This document shows positions 36,013 through 44,130 of a DNA stretch of 64,000 bases, one piece after another; the stretch's first letter is position 1, and every line of letters starts with the position of its first letter. A program made the translations under genes and the position numbers. The DNA comes from Kutzneria viridogrisea (lineage in GTDB: Bacteria; Actinomycetota; Actinomycetes; Mycobacteriales; Pseudonocardiaceae): positions 744,001 through 808,000 of the forward strand of contig JACJID010000005.1 in NCBI GenBank assembly GCA_014138725.1. Reading direction: 5' to 3'. A model generated the notes under the pieces. That model ran no database searches, had not been told where the DNA came from, and saw only the letters and a program-made list of their open reading frames with translations.

Positions 36013-36061
36013 ATAGCGAAAATGTCGTGGGAATCAGAAATTCCCACGACATTTTCGCTAT
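36013..36061. terminator. Strong bidirectional hairpin
   Basis: Perfect 22-nt arms (left arm begins ATAGCGAAAATGTCG) separated by a 5-nt loop, CAGAA. The stem is AT-rich compared with its surroundings. It lies between the DUF4232 gene and a small minus-strand frame. Confidence 0.88.
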
Positions 36062-36074
36062 CCGGGGTTCAGTC

Positions 36075-36182
36075 CTATGTGCCGACCTCGTCGAGATGCG
36101 GCAGGTAGTGGTCGAGCCGTTCTCGTTTCGTGCGTAGACAGCGGAGGTTCTCGGTCAGGCCGCGGTGGCGTTGAGCGCTCAT
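36075..36182 (-). CDS. Possible small basic protein, 35 aa
   Basis: A 35-codon frame preceded by AAGGAG at 8 bases from its ATG and ended 14 bp before the strong hairpin at 36013. The product (MSAQRHRGLTENLRCLRTK..., ending HLDEVGT) is highly charged and probably one amphipathic helix. No family is recognised. The ribosome-binding site and the convergent terminator are the support; coding bias cannot be judged at this length. Confidence 0.4.
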   Translation of the reverse strand: MSAQRHRGLTENLRCLRTKRERLDHYLPHLDEVGT

Positions 36183-36240
36183 GAGCGTGCTCCTTCTCTG
36201 GGTTCGGCGGCTGGGCAGCAAACATCACGCGGACGAAACC

Positions 36241-36392
36241 GCCGCAGCGCTCCTGCACCGCTGCAGCGTTGCTGCTCTGCCGTCGCACTTCTGCACCGCA
36301 GCGGCGCTGCTGGTCCGCCGCCGCCGAGCTCGTCCGCCGCCGCCATGCTGCACCGCTGTCGCACAGCTCGACGGGTGCTGCGAAACTCGGTG
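36241..36392 (+). repeat. 19-bp tandem repeat array B
   Basis: Eight consecutive 19-mers in the same orientation as array A (GCCGCAGCGCTCCTGCACC, GCTGCAGCGTTGCTGCTCT, GCCGCCGCCATGCTGCACC and others). The unit consensus matches array A; units 7 and 8 are decayed. The array ends 72 bp before the sigma-factor start, inside its promoter region. Confidence 0.82.
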
Positions 36393-36464
36393 CAACCAGC
36401 TCACGAGATCAGCGCATGTACATCTCGTAGGCGCGAGCAGTGGAGCACGGAGGCAACTCAGCAG

Positions 36465-36995
36465 GTGACCGGTCGCGGCTCTCCGTGGGATGGGGAGTTC
36501 ACCCAGTACTTCGCCGCGCGTGCGCACTCGCTGCGTGCCACGGCTTATCTGCTGTGCGGTGACTGGCACCGCGCGGAGGACATCACGCAGACCGCCCTGA
36601 CCAAGATGTATCTGATCTGGCCCAGGTTGGCGCGGCACGACTCGCTGGACGCCTACGTGCGCAAGGTCGTCGTCCGGACGTTCCTCGCCGAGAACCGGCG
36701 GATGCGCTGGCGGCGCGAGCAGCTCACCGGGGAGCTGCCGGACTTCGCGGTCACTGACGGCGAGCCGGAGCACAGCATGGTGGTCCGCTCGGCGCTGGCC
36801 GCGGTGCCGCCGAGGCAGCGCGCGGTGTTGGTGCTGCGCTACTGGAACGACCTCGGCGTGGAGGAGACCGCGGCGGCGCTGGGCTGCTCGGCGGGCACGG
36901 TCAAGAGCCAGGCCGCCCGTGGACTGGACGCGTTGCGCAAGCGACTCGGACCCCACTTCGCCGACCTGGGCGTGTTCGGACCGGAAGGGAGGTGA
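36465..36995 (+). CDS. ECF sigma factor (SigE family)
   Basis: A 176-residue RNA polymerase sigma-70 factor of the extracytoplasmic type. Region 2 contains LRATAYLLCGDWHRAEDITQTALTK and region 4 contains VPPRQRAVLVLRYWNDLGVEETAAALG with TVKSQAARGLDALRK. GTG at 36465 (GGAGG 11 bases upstream) fits the family N-terminus; the frame is open further upstream only because it crosses array B. The stop overlaps the next gene (GTGA), which encodes a membrane protein that may act as its anti-sigma partner. Confidence 0.9.
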   Translation: MTGRGSPWDGEFTQYFAARAHSLRATAYLLCGDWHRAEDITQTALTKMYLIWPRLARHDSLDAYVRKVVVRTFLAENRRMRWRREQLTGELPDFAVTDGEPEHSMVVRSALAAVPPRQRAVLVLRYWNDLGVEETAAALGCSAGTVKSQAARGLDALRKRLGPHFADLGVFGPEGR

Positions 36996-37393
36996 CGCAG
37001 GTGCAGGACGACGAGGCGCGAGCACTGCTCGCGAGCACCGATCCCGGTCAGGGACCGCCCTTGCTGATCACAGCGGAGGGCATCGCCCAGCGCGGAGCCC
37101 GCATCCGCCGCCGACGCAGGCAGACCGCGGCGGCGGGCACCGCCCTCGGTGTCTGCGCCCTGCTCATCGGCCTGCTGCTCGCGCTCGGCACCCACCCCGC
37201 GCAGCAACTGCCGCCGGCGAACCCGGGACCGAGCAGCCCGCAGCCGGTCAGCACCACAGCAACCTCGCGCCCCTCCACGACCCGCGCACCCTCGAGCACG
37301 GCGACATCAGCGCAGTCCACGGCACCCACGTCCACGCCCTCGACAACACAGAGTGGCGCGGCTGGCACTTCGACGACAACAGTCACCCGATAG
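36992..37393 (+). CDS. Small single-span membrane protein, possible anti-sigma partner
   Basis: A 133-residue protein with a cytoplasmic N-terminus (1-45) ending in RGARIRRRRRQ, one membrane helix (about 47-67) and a Ser/Thr/Pro-rich exported tail. It overlaps the sigma gene by 4 bp. The arrangement is typical of sigma/anti-sigma pairs, but no zinc-binding HxxxCxxC anti-sigma motif is present, so the role is inferred from position alone. Confidence 0.75.
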   Translation: MTQVQDDEARALLASTDPGQGPPLLITAEGIAQRGARIRRRRRQTAAAGTALGVCALLIGLLLALGTHPAQQLPPANPGPSSPQPVSTTATSRPSTTRAPSSTATSAQSTAPTSTPSTTQSGAAGTSTTTVTR

Positions 37394-37411
37394 GACGACG
37401 GCGGCGGACTA

Positions 37412-37441
37412 GACGATCGGCCGTAGCACCGTCCGATCGTC
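37412..37441 (+). terminator. Inverted repeat after the sigma operon
   Basis: Perfect 9-nt arms GACGATCGG / CCGATCGTC with a 12-nt loop, 19 bp after the membrane-protein stop. Possibly a weak terminator. Confidence 0.45.
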
Positions 37442-37520
37442 GGTCCGGTGCAGCCGGTAGCCTCACCGCCCGTCCGGGTTTTCACCCGACTGAAGGACCT
37501 TTCCCAGAGGCTGGAGTTCG

Positions 37521-39266
37521 GTGAGACGGGTCGCGATCGTGTCCGCGAGTGTCGGTGCCGGCCATGACGGAGCGGCCGGTGAACTGGCCCGCCGCCTGCG
37601 TGGCCAGGGCTACCAGGTGGACGTGCACGACTTCCTCGACCTGCTGCCTGGACGCGTCGGCCGCAGGATGAGCGCGGCCTACCTGCGCCAACTGCAGGTC
37701 GCCCCGCGCAGTTGGGAGATCCTGCTCAAGCTGCTGGAGTGGTGCCGTCCCCTGGCGGTGTTCGTCTCCCTGCTGTCCGGTCTGGCCTGCCGCAAGATGT
37801 TGCGTGCGCTCGGCCCCGACCTGGACCTGGTCGTATCCACCTACCCGCTGGCGAGCCAGTCGCTGGCCCGGCTCAAGCGCACGGGCCGGTTGGCGGCTCC
37901 GGTGGTCACCTACCTCTGCGACATGTCGGTGCACCGCATGTGGGTCGCCAAGGACGTGGACCTGCACCTGGCACTGCACGAGGTCTCCGAACGCCAGGCC
38001 CGCAGGCTGGGCGCGCGCCGGATCACGGTCACCGGCCCCGCGGTCGCCCCGAACTTCCGGCCCTCACTGGGTGAGGTCGAGCGCAAGGTCGCCCGCAAGC
38101 AGCTCGGCTTGCCCGCGGAGGGGCGGCTCGCCCTGGTGTTCGGCGGTTCCTGGGGTGTCGGCGACATCGAGCAGACCGCGCGCGACATCGCCGACACCGG
38201 TGTCGCCACACCGGTGGTGCTGTGCGGCACCAACAAGGCGCTGCGCGACAAGCTGGCCGCCACGGGGGTGGGCTGCGCACTGGGCTGGGTCGAGGACATG
38301 GCCGTGGCGATGCGGGCCTGCGACGTGGTGGTGCAGAACGCGGGCGGGCTCAGCTCGATGGAGGCGCTGGCCACTGGCCTGCCGGTGATCACCTACCGCT
38401 GCCTGGTCGGTCACGGCAGGACCAACGCGGCGGCGCTGGAGCAGGCCGGGCTGGTGCCGTGGGTGCGGCGCACCGAGGACCTGGGCCGGACGCTGCGGGC
38501 GGTGCTCGACGACGGGGTGGCGGCCAGGCACGCGGCCACCGAGGCCTTCACCGCGGGCACGGACCCGAGCCTGGTGCTCGCGGGCTTGGTGCCCGAGCAG
38601 ACCCCGGTGCCGACCGGCCGCGGGCACCGCAGGCGCCGCCGGGTCGGGGTGGCGGCGGCCTGCCTGGTCGGCGTGGCGTGGCTGGGCACCGTCGGGGTCA
38701 GCATGGCGGTGGCCAGCGGGTTCCAGTCGATCGGCCCGGCGAGCAGGCACAGCGGCGAGGTGTTCTTCCTGGTGGCGGTGGACCAGGACAGGCCGATGCC
38801 GGCCACCGAGATCGACCAGCTGGCGAGGCTGCACGCGGGGGCCGTGGTGAGCGCGCATGTGGTCGACCGGCAGCCGGAGACGGTGCGGGCGCTGGCCAGG
38901 GCCGGGGTGGTGATCGTCAACGCGGCGGGCGGCGCGCCCTACACCACGGGCCTGTTCACCGGCCGCACGGCGATCGGCCAGACGGCGGGCGCGATCACCG
39001 CGACCACCGGGCGCGCGCCCCGGCTGCTGCTCAGCAGCGGTGACGTGGACGCCATCGACGTAGGCATCGTCGCCGCGCACCGGGAACGGATCGTGGTGCC
39101 GACCAACACGATCCCGTGCACGAACTCCCCGCGGCGGCCGGTGCGCGGGGTGGTGCTCATCGAGCAGACCGCGGGCTGCGACCTGGCGAGCGCACTGGAC
39201 GAGCTGTCGCGGCTGGCCGACTACCGGGCGGTGCGCCCGGCCTGGATCGAGGAGCTGACCACGTGA
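37521..39266 (+). CDS. MGDG-synthase-type glycosyltransferase fused to a membrane helix and a deacetylase-like domain
   Basis: A 581-residue fusion. Residues 1-350 are a GT28-type glycosyltransferase of the processive diacylglycerol class (MGDG synthase/UgtP): SASVGAGHDGAAGELARRL at the N-terminus, VVTYLCDMSVHRMWV, and the donor-binding region VQNAGGLSSMEALATGLPVITY. A membrane helix follows (about 375-397, after a RGHRRRRR stop-transfer). The C-terminal 180 residues look like a degenerate polysaccharide-deacetylase barrel (AGAVVSAHVVDRQPETVRALARAGVVI) without metal ligands. It overlaps the true deacetylase gene by 4 bp. Envelope glycolipid or polysaccharide synthesis is likely. Confidence 0.82.
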   Translation: MRRVAIVSASVGAGHDGAAGELARRLRGQGYQVDVHDFLDLLPGRVGRRMSAAYLRQLQVAPRSWEILLKLLEWCRPLAVFVSLLSGLACRKMLRALGPDLDLVVSTYPLASQSLARLKRTGRLAAPVVTYLCDMSVHRMWVAKDVDLHLALHEVSERQARRLGARRITVTGPAVAPNFRPSLGEVERKVARKQLGLPAEGRLALVFGGSWGVGDIEQTARDIADTGVATPVVLCGTNKALRDKLAATGVGCALGWVEDMAVAMRACDVVVQNAGGLSSMEALATGLPVITYRCLVGHGRTNAAALEQAGLVPWVRRTEDLGRTLRAVLDDGVAARHAATEAFTAGTDPSLVLAGLVPEQTPVPTGRGHRRRRRVGVAAACLVGVAWLGTVGVSMAVASGFQSIGPASRHSGEVFFLVAVDQDRPMPATEIDQLARLHAGAVVSAHVVDRQPETVRALARAGVVIVNAAGGAPYTTGLFTGRTAIGQTAGAITATTGRAPRLLLSSGDVDAIDVGIVAAHRERIVVPTNTIPCTNSPRRPVRGVVLIEQTAGCDLASALDELSRLADYRAVRPAWIEELTT

Positions 39267-39964
39267 TCGGCAGGATCGCGGCACTGACCGGAGCGGCGCT
39301 GGCCGCGCACGCACTGCCCGCGGTCACGGCGGTCCGCCCGCTGCGCGAGCGGTTCCTGCCCGCGCTGTCCGGGGTCGGCGAGCCCTCCCACGTGGCGCTG
39401 ACCATCGACGACGGCCCGCACCCCGTGGCCACGCCGAGGTTCCTGCACGTGTTGGACACCTACGGCGTGCACGCGACCTTCTTCCTGCTGGGCAGCCAGT
39501 TGGCGCTGGCGCCCGAGCTCGGCAAGGAGCTCGTGGCGGCTGGGCACGAGATCGCCGTGCACGGCTGGGACCACCGCTGCTTGCTGCTGCGGGGACCGCG
39601 GGCGACCCACGAGGACATCATCCGCTCCTACGAGTACGTCGGCGAGGTGACCGGGCAGGCGCCGCGCTGGTACCGCCCGCCCTACGGGGTGCTCAACACG
39701 GCGGCGGTCGTCACCACGCGCACCCTGGGGCTGACCCCGGTGCTGTGGACGAGCTGGGGCCGCGACTGGGAGCTCTCGGCCAATCCCGAATCGGTGTTCC
39801 GAACCGTGACCAGCGGTCTTTCCGGCGGCGGCACGATACTGCTGCACGATTCCGACTGCACCTCGGCGCCCGGCTCATGGGCAGCAACTCTCGGTGCATT
39901 GCCCCGGATCATCGAAGAGTGTGAACGACGCGGATTGAAGATCGGAACACTGGGGTCGCACTGA
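39263..39964 (+). CDS. Polysaccharide deacetylase (NodB homology domain)
   Basis: A 233-residue exported carbohydrate esterase of family 4. GTG at 39263 overlaps the preceding stop. An N-terminal signal or anchor is followed by the NodB motifs: TIDDGPHPVATP (catalytic Asp and metal Asp), HGWDHR (metal His pair) and WYRPPYGVLN. It is expected to remove acetyl groups from a surface glycan or peptidoglycan. Coupling with the upstream glycosyltransferase suggests that the two act on one envelope polymer or glycolipid. Confidence 0.92.
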   Translation: MIGRIAALTGAALAAHALPAVTAVRPLRERFLPALSGVGEPSHVALTIDDGPHPVATPRFLHVLDTYGVHATFFLLGSQLALAPELGKELVAAGHEIAVHGWDHRCLLLRGPRATHEDIIRSYEYVGEVTGQAPRWYRPPYGVLNTAAVVTTRTLGLTPVLWTSWGRDWELSANPESVFRTVTSGLSGGGTILLHDSDCTSAPGSWAATLGALPRIIEECERRGLKIGTLGSH

Positions 39965-40145
39965 TCCGTCCGGCGTAAACCGCTCGCATATTCATCGTGT
40001 GCACGAGCGGTGGCGTTACACGCCTTTGGAGTGGCTTTACTCACGTCAAAAACGGTCACTTCGGTCGGCACTTTCGGGCATTGTGTGTCGTGCCCGCGGG
40101 CGACGCGGGCAATCCTCATCTTCCAGATCCCAGGGGGGATCCCAC

Positions 40146-40781
40146 TTGCGCAAGAACCTGGGCCTCGCGGCCACCGCCGCGCTGGCCGGCACCGTCCTGT
40201 CCGCGCTCGTCGTCCCGGCGGCCAACGCCACCGAGGCGCCGGTGACCACCAGCGCCGCTCCGGTGACCACCAGTTCGCCGGTCGTGACCTCCAGCACCCA
40301 GCCGGTGCCGAGCACGACGACCACCGCGCCGCCGGTCAGCACCACGACCACTGTGGTGCCGCCGACCACGACCACCAAGCCGCTGCCGCCCAAGGGGCAG
40401 GACGAGGCGTTCGTGGTGGCCAGCCCCGACTACCCGGGCCTGTACGGCGTGGCCGTGCTGTGCTGGGACGCCGAGCCGAACAGCCTGGGCTCGTCCGTGC
40501 TGGACCTGGACTACAACTACCTCAAGAAGTCCACCGCGCAAGGCGCCACCGTTTGGTCCCTGGCCGCGCTGCTCAAGCCGGATGTGGCCAACGGCAGCTA
40601 CGCCTTCACCGCCAAGTGCGGTGACCGCCCGGTGTCCTACACCTTCGAGGTGACCAACGGGGTGGCCAAGGTCCCGACCACCGCTCCGGTCAAGATCAAC
40701 ACTGGTAAGCCCGGCCAGCAGGTCGCCGTCAAGCCCAAGGGCGGCGTGCAGACCGGCGGCGGCTTCACCGCTCAGGGCTGA
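40146..40781 (+). CDS. Secreted Thr/Pro-rich protein next to a sortase
   Basis: A 211-residue exported protein. TTG at 40146 follows AGGGGGGAT and yields a clear signal peptide (MRKNLGLAATAALAGTVLS, cleavage after NA near residue 26). A stalk of Thr, Ser, Val and Pro spans about 27-80, followed by a globular domain with two cysteines (AVLCWDAEP, FTAKCGDRPVSY). There is no LPXTG-like C-terminal signal, so it is not an obvious sortase substrate. The sortase gene starts 3 bp after its stop; the pairing is common in actinomycetes. Confidence 0.82.
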   Translation: MRKNLGLAATAALAGTVLSALVVPAANATEAPVTTSAAPVTTSSPVVTSSTQPVPSTTTTAPPVSTTTTVVPPTTTTKPLPPKGQDEAFVVASPDYPGLYGVAVLCWDAEPNSLGSSVLDLDYNYLKKSTAQGATVWSLAALLKPDVANGSYAFTAKCGDRPVSYTFEVTNGVAKVPTTAPVKINTGKPGQQVAVKPKGGVQTGGGFTAQG

Positions 40782-40784
40782 CCC

Positions 40785-41375
40785 GTGCGGCGAACGGCTC
40801 ATCGGCTGCTCGCGGCGGCCGTGGTGCTCGGCGCCGCGGCCGGGCTGGCCGCCTGCGGTTCGCCGCAGGAACCCCCGGCCACCGGCGGGGCCACCACGAC
40901 CACCGCGCAGGCGGCGCCCGCACCGAAGGTGCGGCCCACCGAGGTGCGGGTGCCGAAGATCGGCGCGCAGTCCTCGCTGATCACCACCGGCCTGAACACC
41001 GACGGCACCCTGGAGGTGCCCCCGGTGGACAAGCCGATGCAGGCGTCCTGGTTCCGGCTCAGCCCGACCCCGGGCGACACGGGGCCCGCGGTGATCCTCG
41101 GCCACGTGGACGGCAACAAGGAGCCTGGCGTCTTCTTCAAGCTGCGCGAGTTGAAGGCGGGCGACGAGGTATTCGTCAGGCGGGCCGACGCCAAAGAGGT
41201 CAAGTTCCTGGTCGACCACGTCGAACAGGTGCCGAAGGACCAGTTCCCGCAGGACAGGGTGTACTCCAACACCGAGAAGCCGGAACTGCGGCTGATCACC
41301 TGTGGTGGCGCGTTCGACCACGCGGAGCACAACTACAAGGACAACATCGTGGTGTTCGCGAAGTTGGCCGCGTAG
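40785..41375 (+). CDS. Class F-type sortase, lipobox-bearing
   Basis: A 196-residue sortase-fold protein. The N-terminus has a hydrophobic segment ending LAAC, a possible lipobox. The catalytic His107 lies in VILGHVDGN and Cys173 in LITCGGAFD. No arginine follows Cys173: the usual FDR...R region reads FDHAEHNYKDN, so the third catalytic residue is not identifiable. It may still transpeptidate with another residue or be a modified member. Two genes, this and the preceding secreted protein, form one transcript ended by a 21-bp hairpin. Confidence 0.85.
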   Translation: MRRTAHRLLAAAVVLGAAAGLAACGSPQEPPATGGATTTTAQAAPAPKVRPTEVRVPKIGAQSSLITTGLNTDGTLEVPPVDKPMQASWFRLSPTPGDTGPAVILGHVDGNKEPGVFFKLRELKAGDEVFVRRADAKEVKFLVDHVEQVPKDQFPQDRVYSNTEKPELRLITCGGAFDHAEHNYKDNIVVFAKLAA

Positions 41376-41386
41376 CGACATTGGAG

Positions 41387-41431
41387 ATGAGGAGGGTGGC
41401 CAGCCGGGCTCCGGCTGGCCACCCTCCTCAT
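41387..41431 (+). terminator. Strong hairpin terminator after the sortase gene
   Basis: Perfect 21-nt arms (left arm begins ATGAGGAGGGTGG) with a 3-nt loop, starting 11 bp after the stop. Confidence 0.88.
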
Positions 41432-41510
41432 TCGCATTCCGGTGAATCGCCTTGAATGAGTACCGCGAAGTCCGATCCCATGGCGGTGCGAACCAGGAAG
41501 GGATTCGAAG

Positions 41511-42410
41511 GTGCTCACCGTCAACGCTAGGCGGATCGCCGAGTTGCTGTCGTTCGAGGTACTGGTCCCTGCCCTGCGCGTGGCCTTCGCGCACGGGGAG
41601 CGGGCCGCGGTCACCCCGCAGCGGCACCGGCACCGCATCGACCACGAGCTGGACGCCTCGCTGCTGCTGGGCACCGCGTGGACCCGGAACTACCTGGGCG
41701 TCAAGGTGGTCACGGTGTTCCCGCGCAACCTCACCGGGCCGCTGTCGGCGACCTACCTGCTGTCCTGCGGGCGAACCGGCAGACCGCTGGCGGTGTTCGA
41801 CGGGGCGGCACTGAGCAGGCGGGCGGACTTCGCCGTCGGTGCGCTGGCGGCGTCCTACCTGGCCCGCCCCGACTCGCGCACACTGCTGGTGATCGGCCCC
41901 GACGAGGTGGCGTGTGCGGCCACCAAGGCGTACCGGACCGTGCTGGGCATCGAGCGGGTGCTGGTGCACGGCGGGGCCGGTGGACGCGTGTGCGGGCACC
42001 CCGACGGGATCGTGGCGGAGCGCTGCGCCGATCTGCGGGAGGCGGTGCGGGAGTCCGACGTGGTGGTGTGCGTGACGGTGGACGCGGCCGAGTCGCTGCG
42101 CGGTGCCTGGCTGCGCTCGGGTACGCACGTGCACCTCGCCGGTGTTCCGGGGCAGCGCACGAGGGAGGCTGACGCGGAGGTGGTCGGGCGTTCGGCTGTG
42201 TACGTGGACAGCCCGACGGCGCTGGCCGAGTCCGGTGAGCTGACCCGGCTGCGTGCCGACCAGCTCAGGGGCAGCCTGTTCGACCTGTGCTCGGGCCTCG
42301 CGCGGGGCCGCCGCGCCGAGGGCGAGCTGACCCTGTTCAAGTCCGCCGGTACGGCCATCGCCGACCTGGCCGCGGCGGCACTCGCGCACGACGTGGCCGC
42401 CGCCGGGTGA
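41511..42410 (+). CDS. Ornithine cyclodeaminase / mu-crystallin family protein
   Basis: A 299-residue NAD(P)-dependent Rossmann-fold protein. Family traits are the N-terminal LLSFEVLVPALRVAFAHGE, LGVKVVTVFPRN with the substrate-region lysine, LAVFDGAALSRRADFAVGALAASYLARP, and VVVCVTVDAAESL. The reaction could be ornithine cyclodeamination, an imine reductase or an amino-acid dehydrogenase; the family does not settle it. The dinucleotide motif is irregular (LLVIGPDEVACAATKAY instead of GxGxxA), so cofactor binding may be altered. GTG at 41511. It stands alone in the plus direction. Confidence 0.82.
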   Translation: MLTVNARRIAELLSFEVLVPALRVAFAHGERAAVTPQRHRHRIDHELDASLLLGTAWTRNYLGVKVVTVFPRNLTGPLSATYLLSCGRTGRPLAVFDGAALSRRADFAVGALAASYLARPDSRTLLVIGPDEVACAATKAYRTVLGIERVLVHGGAGGRVCGHPDGIVAERCADLREAVRESDVVVCVTVDAAESLRGAWLRSGTHVHLAGVPGQRTREADAEVVGRSAVYVDSPTALAESGELTRLRADQLRGSLFDLCSGLARGRRAEGELTLFKSAGTAIADLAAAALAHDVAAAG

Positions 42411-42560
42411 GCGAGCTCACACGAACTTGTTGTGCTCAGATGCGTTTCCTGCGGCGATGTACCCTTCGACGCGGCAACCTGGCTGGTCCGGACGGCGTCT
42501 ACAGCTATCGAGGCCGGTTCTCTCCCGGCCCTGGGACTGCCGTGGGAGGTGGGGACAGTC

Positions 42561-44081
42561 ATGGCGGGTGCGCGCGGTGCCGCGCTGGTCGGCGGCAAGG
42601 GCATGGTGGCGCTCGTCTCGGTGCTGGTGCTGGCCGCCACCGGGTACGGCTGGTCCACGCTGAACATGGCCGAGGCCGGGGTGGCCAAGGTCGACGTGAT
42701 CGACAAGCCCGCCGGGCCCAAGGGGCCCGGGCAGGACATGAACGTGCTGCTGGTCGGCATGGACAGCCGCACCGACGCGCACGGCAACAAGCTCGATGAC
42801 GCCCAGCTCGCCCCGCTGCACGCGGGCGCGGACGAGGGCGAGATCAACACGGACACGATGATCGTGGTGCACGTGCCCGGCAACGGCACGGCCGCCTCCG
42901 CCTTCTCCATCCCGCGCGACTCCTTCGTGACGATCGCGGGGGCCCAGGGCAAGGACAAGATCAACTCGGCTTTCCAGTACGGCATGAACGCGGAGACGGA
43001 CAAGCTGCGCGCGCGGGGGATCACCGACCAGGCCCAGTTGCAGCGCGAGGGCATGGTCGCCGGCCGCAAGAACCTGGTGCAGACCGTGGAGAACCTCACC
43101 GGGGTCTCGATCGACCACTACGCCGAGGTCAACCTGTTCGGCTTCGCCAAGATCAGCGACGCGGTCGGCGGCGTGCCGGTCTGCCTGTTGCAGGACACCT
43201 CCGACGAGCTGTCCGGGGCCAACTTCAAGAAGGGCCCGCAGACCGTGCAGGGCGTCAGCGCGCTGGAGTTCGTGCGCCAGCGGCACGGCCCCGGTCTGAT
43301 CAACGAGCTGGACCGCGAACGCCGCCAGCAGGCCTTCCTCGCCTCGCTGGCGCACCAGATGCTGTCCACCGGGCTGCTGACCAACCCCGGCAGGCTGACC
43401 AGCGTGATCAGTGCCGTGCAGGACGCCGTGGTGCTGGACACGAACTGGAACCTGCTGGAGTTCGCCACCCAGATGCAGGGCCTGACCGGCGGCAGCATCA
43501 AGTTCAACATCATGCCGGTGACCAACGTGGACGGGAAGGTCGGCGGGGCGGACGTGGTGCTGGTCAACCCGGCCGACGTGCAGGCCTGGGCCAAGGCCCT
43601 GTTCGCGGGCACCGACCAGGCCAGCAAGGGCGCCAGCCCCTCGTCCGAGCCCAGCACGACCACGACCAGCCCCCCGGCGGGCCGTCCCGGCGTGCTGGTG
43701 GACGTGGCCAACGGCAGCGGCGTGTCCGGGCTGGCCGCCCGCGTGCTGGAGTTCGTCGGCGGCAAGGGTTTCACCAAGGGCGCGCCCAGCACGGGTACCG
43801 CCCGGTCCACCTCGCTGGTGCAGTACGCGGCCGACAGCAAGGACGTGGCCCAGCAGGTGGCCGCGCTGCTCGGTGACCTGCCGCTGGCCGCCAGCCCCAC
43901 GCTGCGCTCCGGCCGGGTCGAGGTGGACCTGGGCAAGGCGTACCACGGTCCCGGTTCCGCCGGTCAGACCGTGACCGGCGGCGGCGCGGTGCGGCTCGCC
44001 CCGACCGCGACGACCCCGACCACCACGGTCACCCCGGACCGCCCCGAGATCGACGCCAGCGGGGTGCCCTGCATCGCCTGA
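42561..44081 (+). CDS. LytR-CpsA-Psr (LCP) family ligase with LytR_C domain
   Basis: A 506-residue LCP protein: short cytoplasmic N-terminus, one membrane helix (about 13-33), an LCP catalytic domain (about 60-340) and a LytR_C domain (about 380-475). Unlike the LCP protein at 5559, the catalytic motif is intact (FSIPRDSFV), as are GKDKINSAF, DAVGGV and the FVRQRHG...RERRQQ segment. It should transfer a lipid-linked glycopolymer to peptidoglycan. The ATG at 42561 is chosen for GGGAGGTGGGG just upstream. Confidence 0.92.
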   Translation: MAGARGAALVGGKGMVALVSVLVLAATGYGWSTLNMAEAGVAKVDVIDKPAGPKGPGQDMNVLLVGMDSRTDAHGNKLDDAQLAPLHAGADEGEINTDTMIVVHVPGNGTAASAFSIPRDSFVTIAGAQGKDKINSAFQYGMNAETDKLRARGITDQAQLQREGMVAGRKNLVQTVENLTGVSIDHYAEVNLFGFAKISDAVGGVPVCLLQDTSDELSGANFKKGPQTVQGVSALEFVRQRHGPGLINELDRERRQQAFLASLAHQMLSTGLLTNPGRLTSVISAVQDAVVLDTNWNLLEFATQMQGLTGGSIKFNIMPVTNVDGKVGGADVVLVNPADVQAWAKALFAGTDQASKGASPSSEPSTTTTSPPAGRPGVLVDVANGSGVSGLAARVLEFVGGKGFTKGAPSTGTARSTSLVQYAADSKDVAQQVAALLGDLPLAASPTLRSGRVEVDLGKAYHGPGSAGQTVTGGGAVRLAPTATTPTTTVTPDRPEIDASGVPCIA

Positions 44082-44130
44082 GGCGGAATTCGCTTGGCCA
44101 CACGGGTGACCGGTTCCATCATGGGACCCC

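Noticed and set aside
34696-36392. CRISPR array
   Set aside because: The 19-bp units are contiguous with no spacers, differ from each other, and no cas genes are present.
36165-36464. N-terminal extension of the sigma factor across array B
   Set aside because: The extension is translated repeat DNA with no similarity to sigma factors; the GTG at 36465 has a ribosome-binding site and gives the family length.
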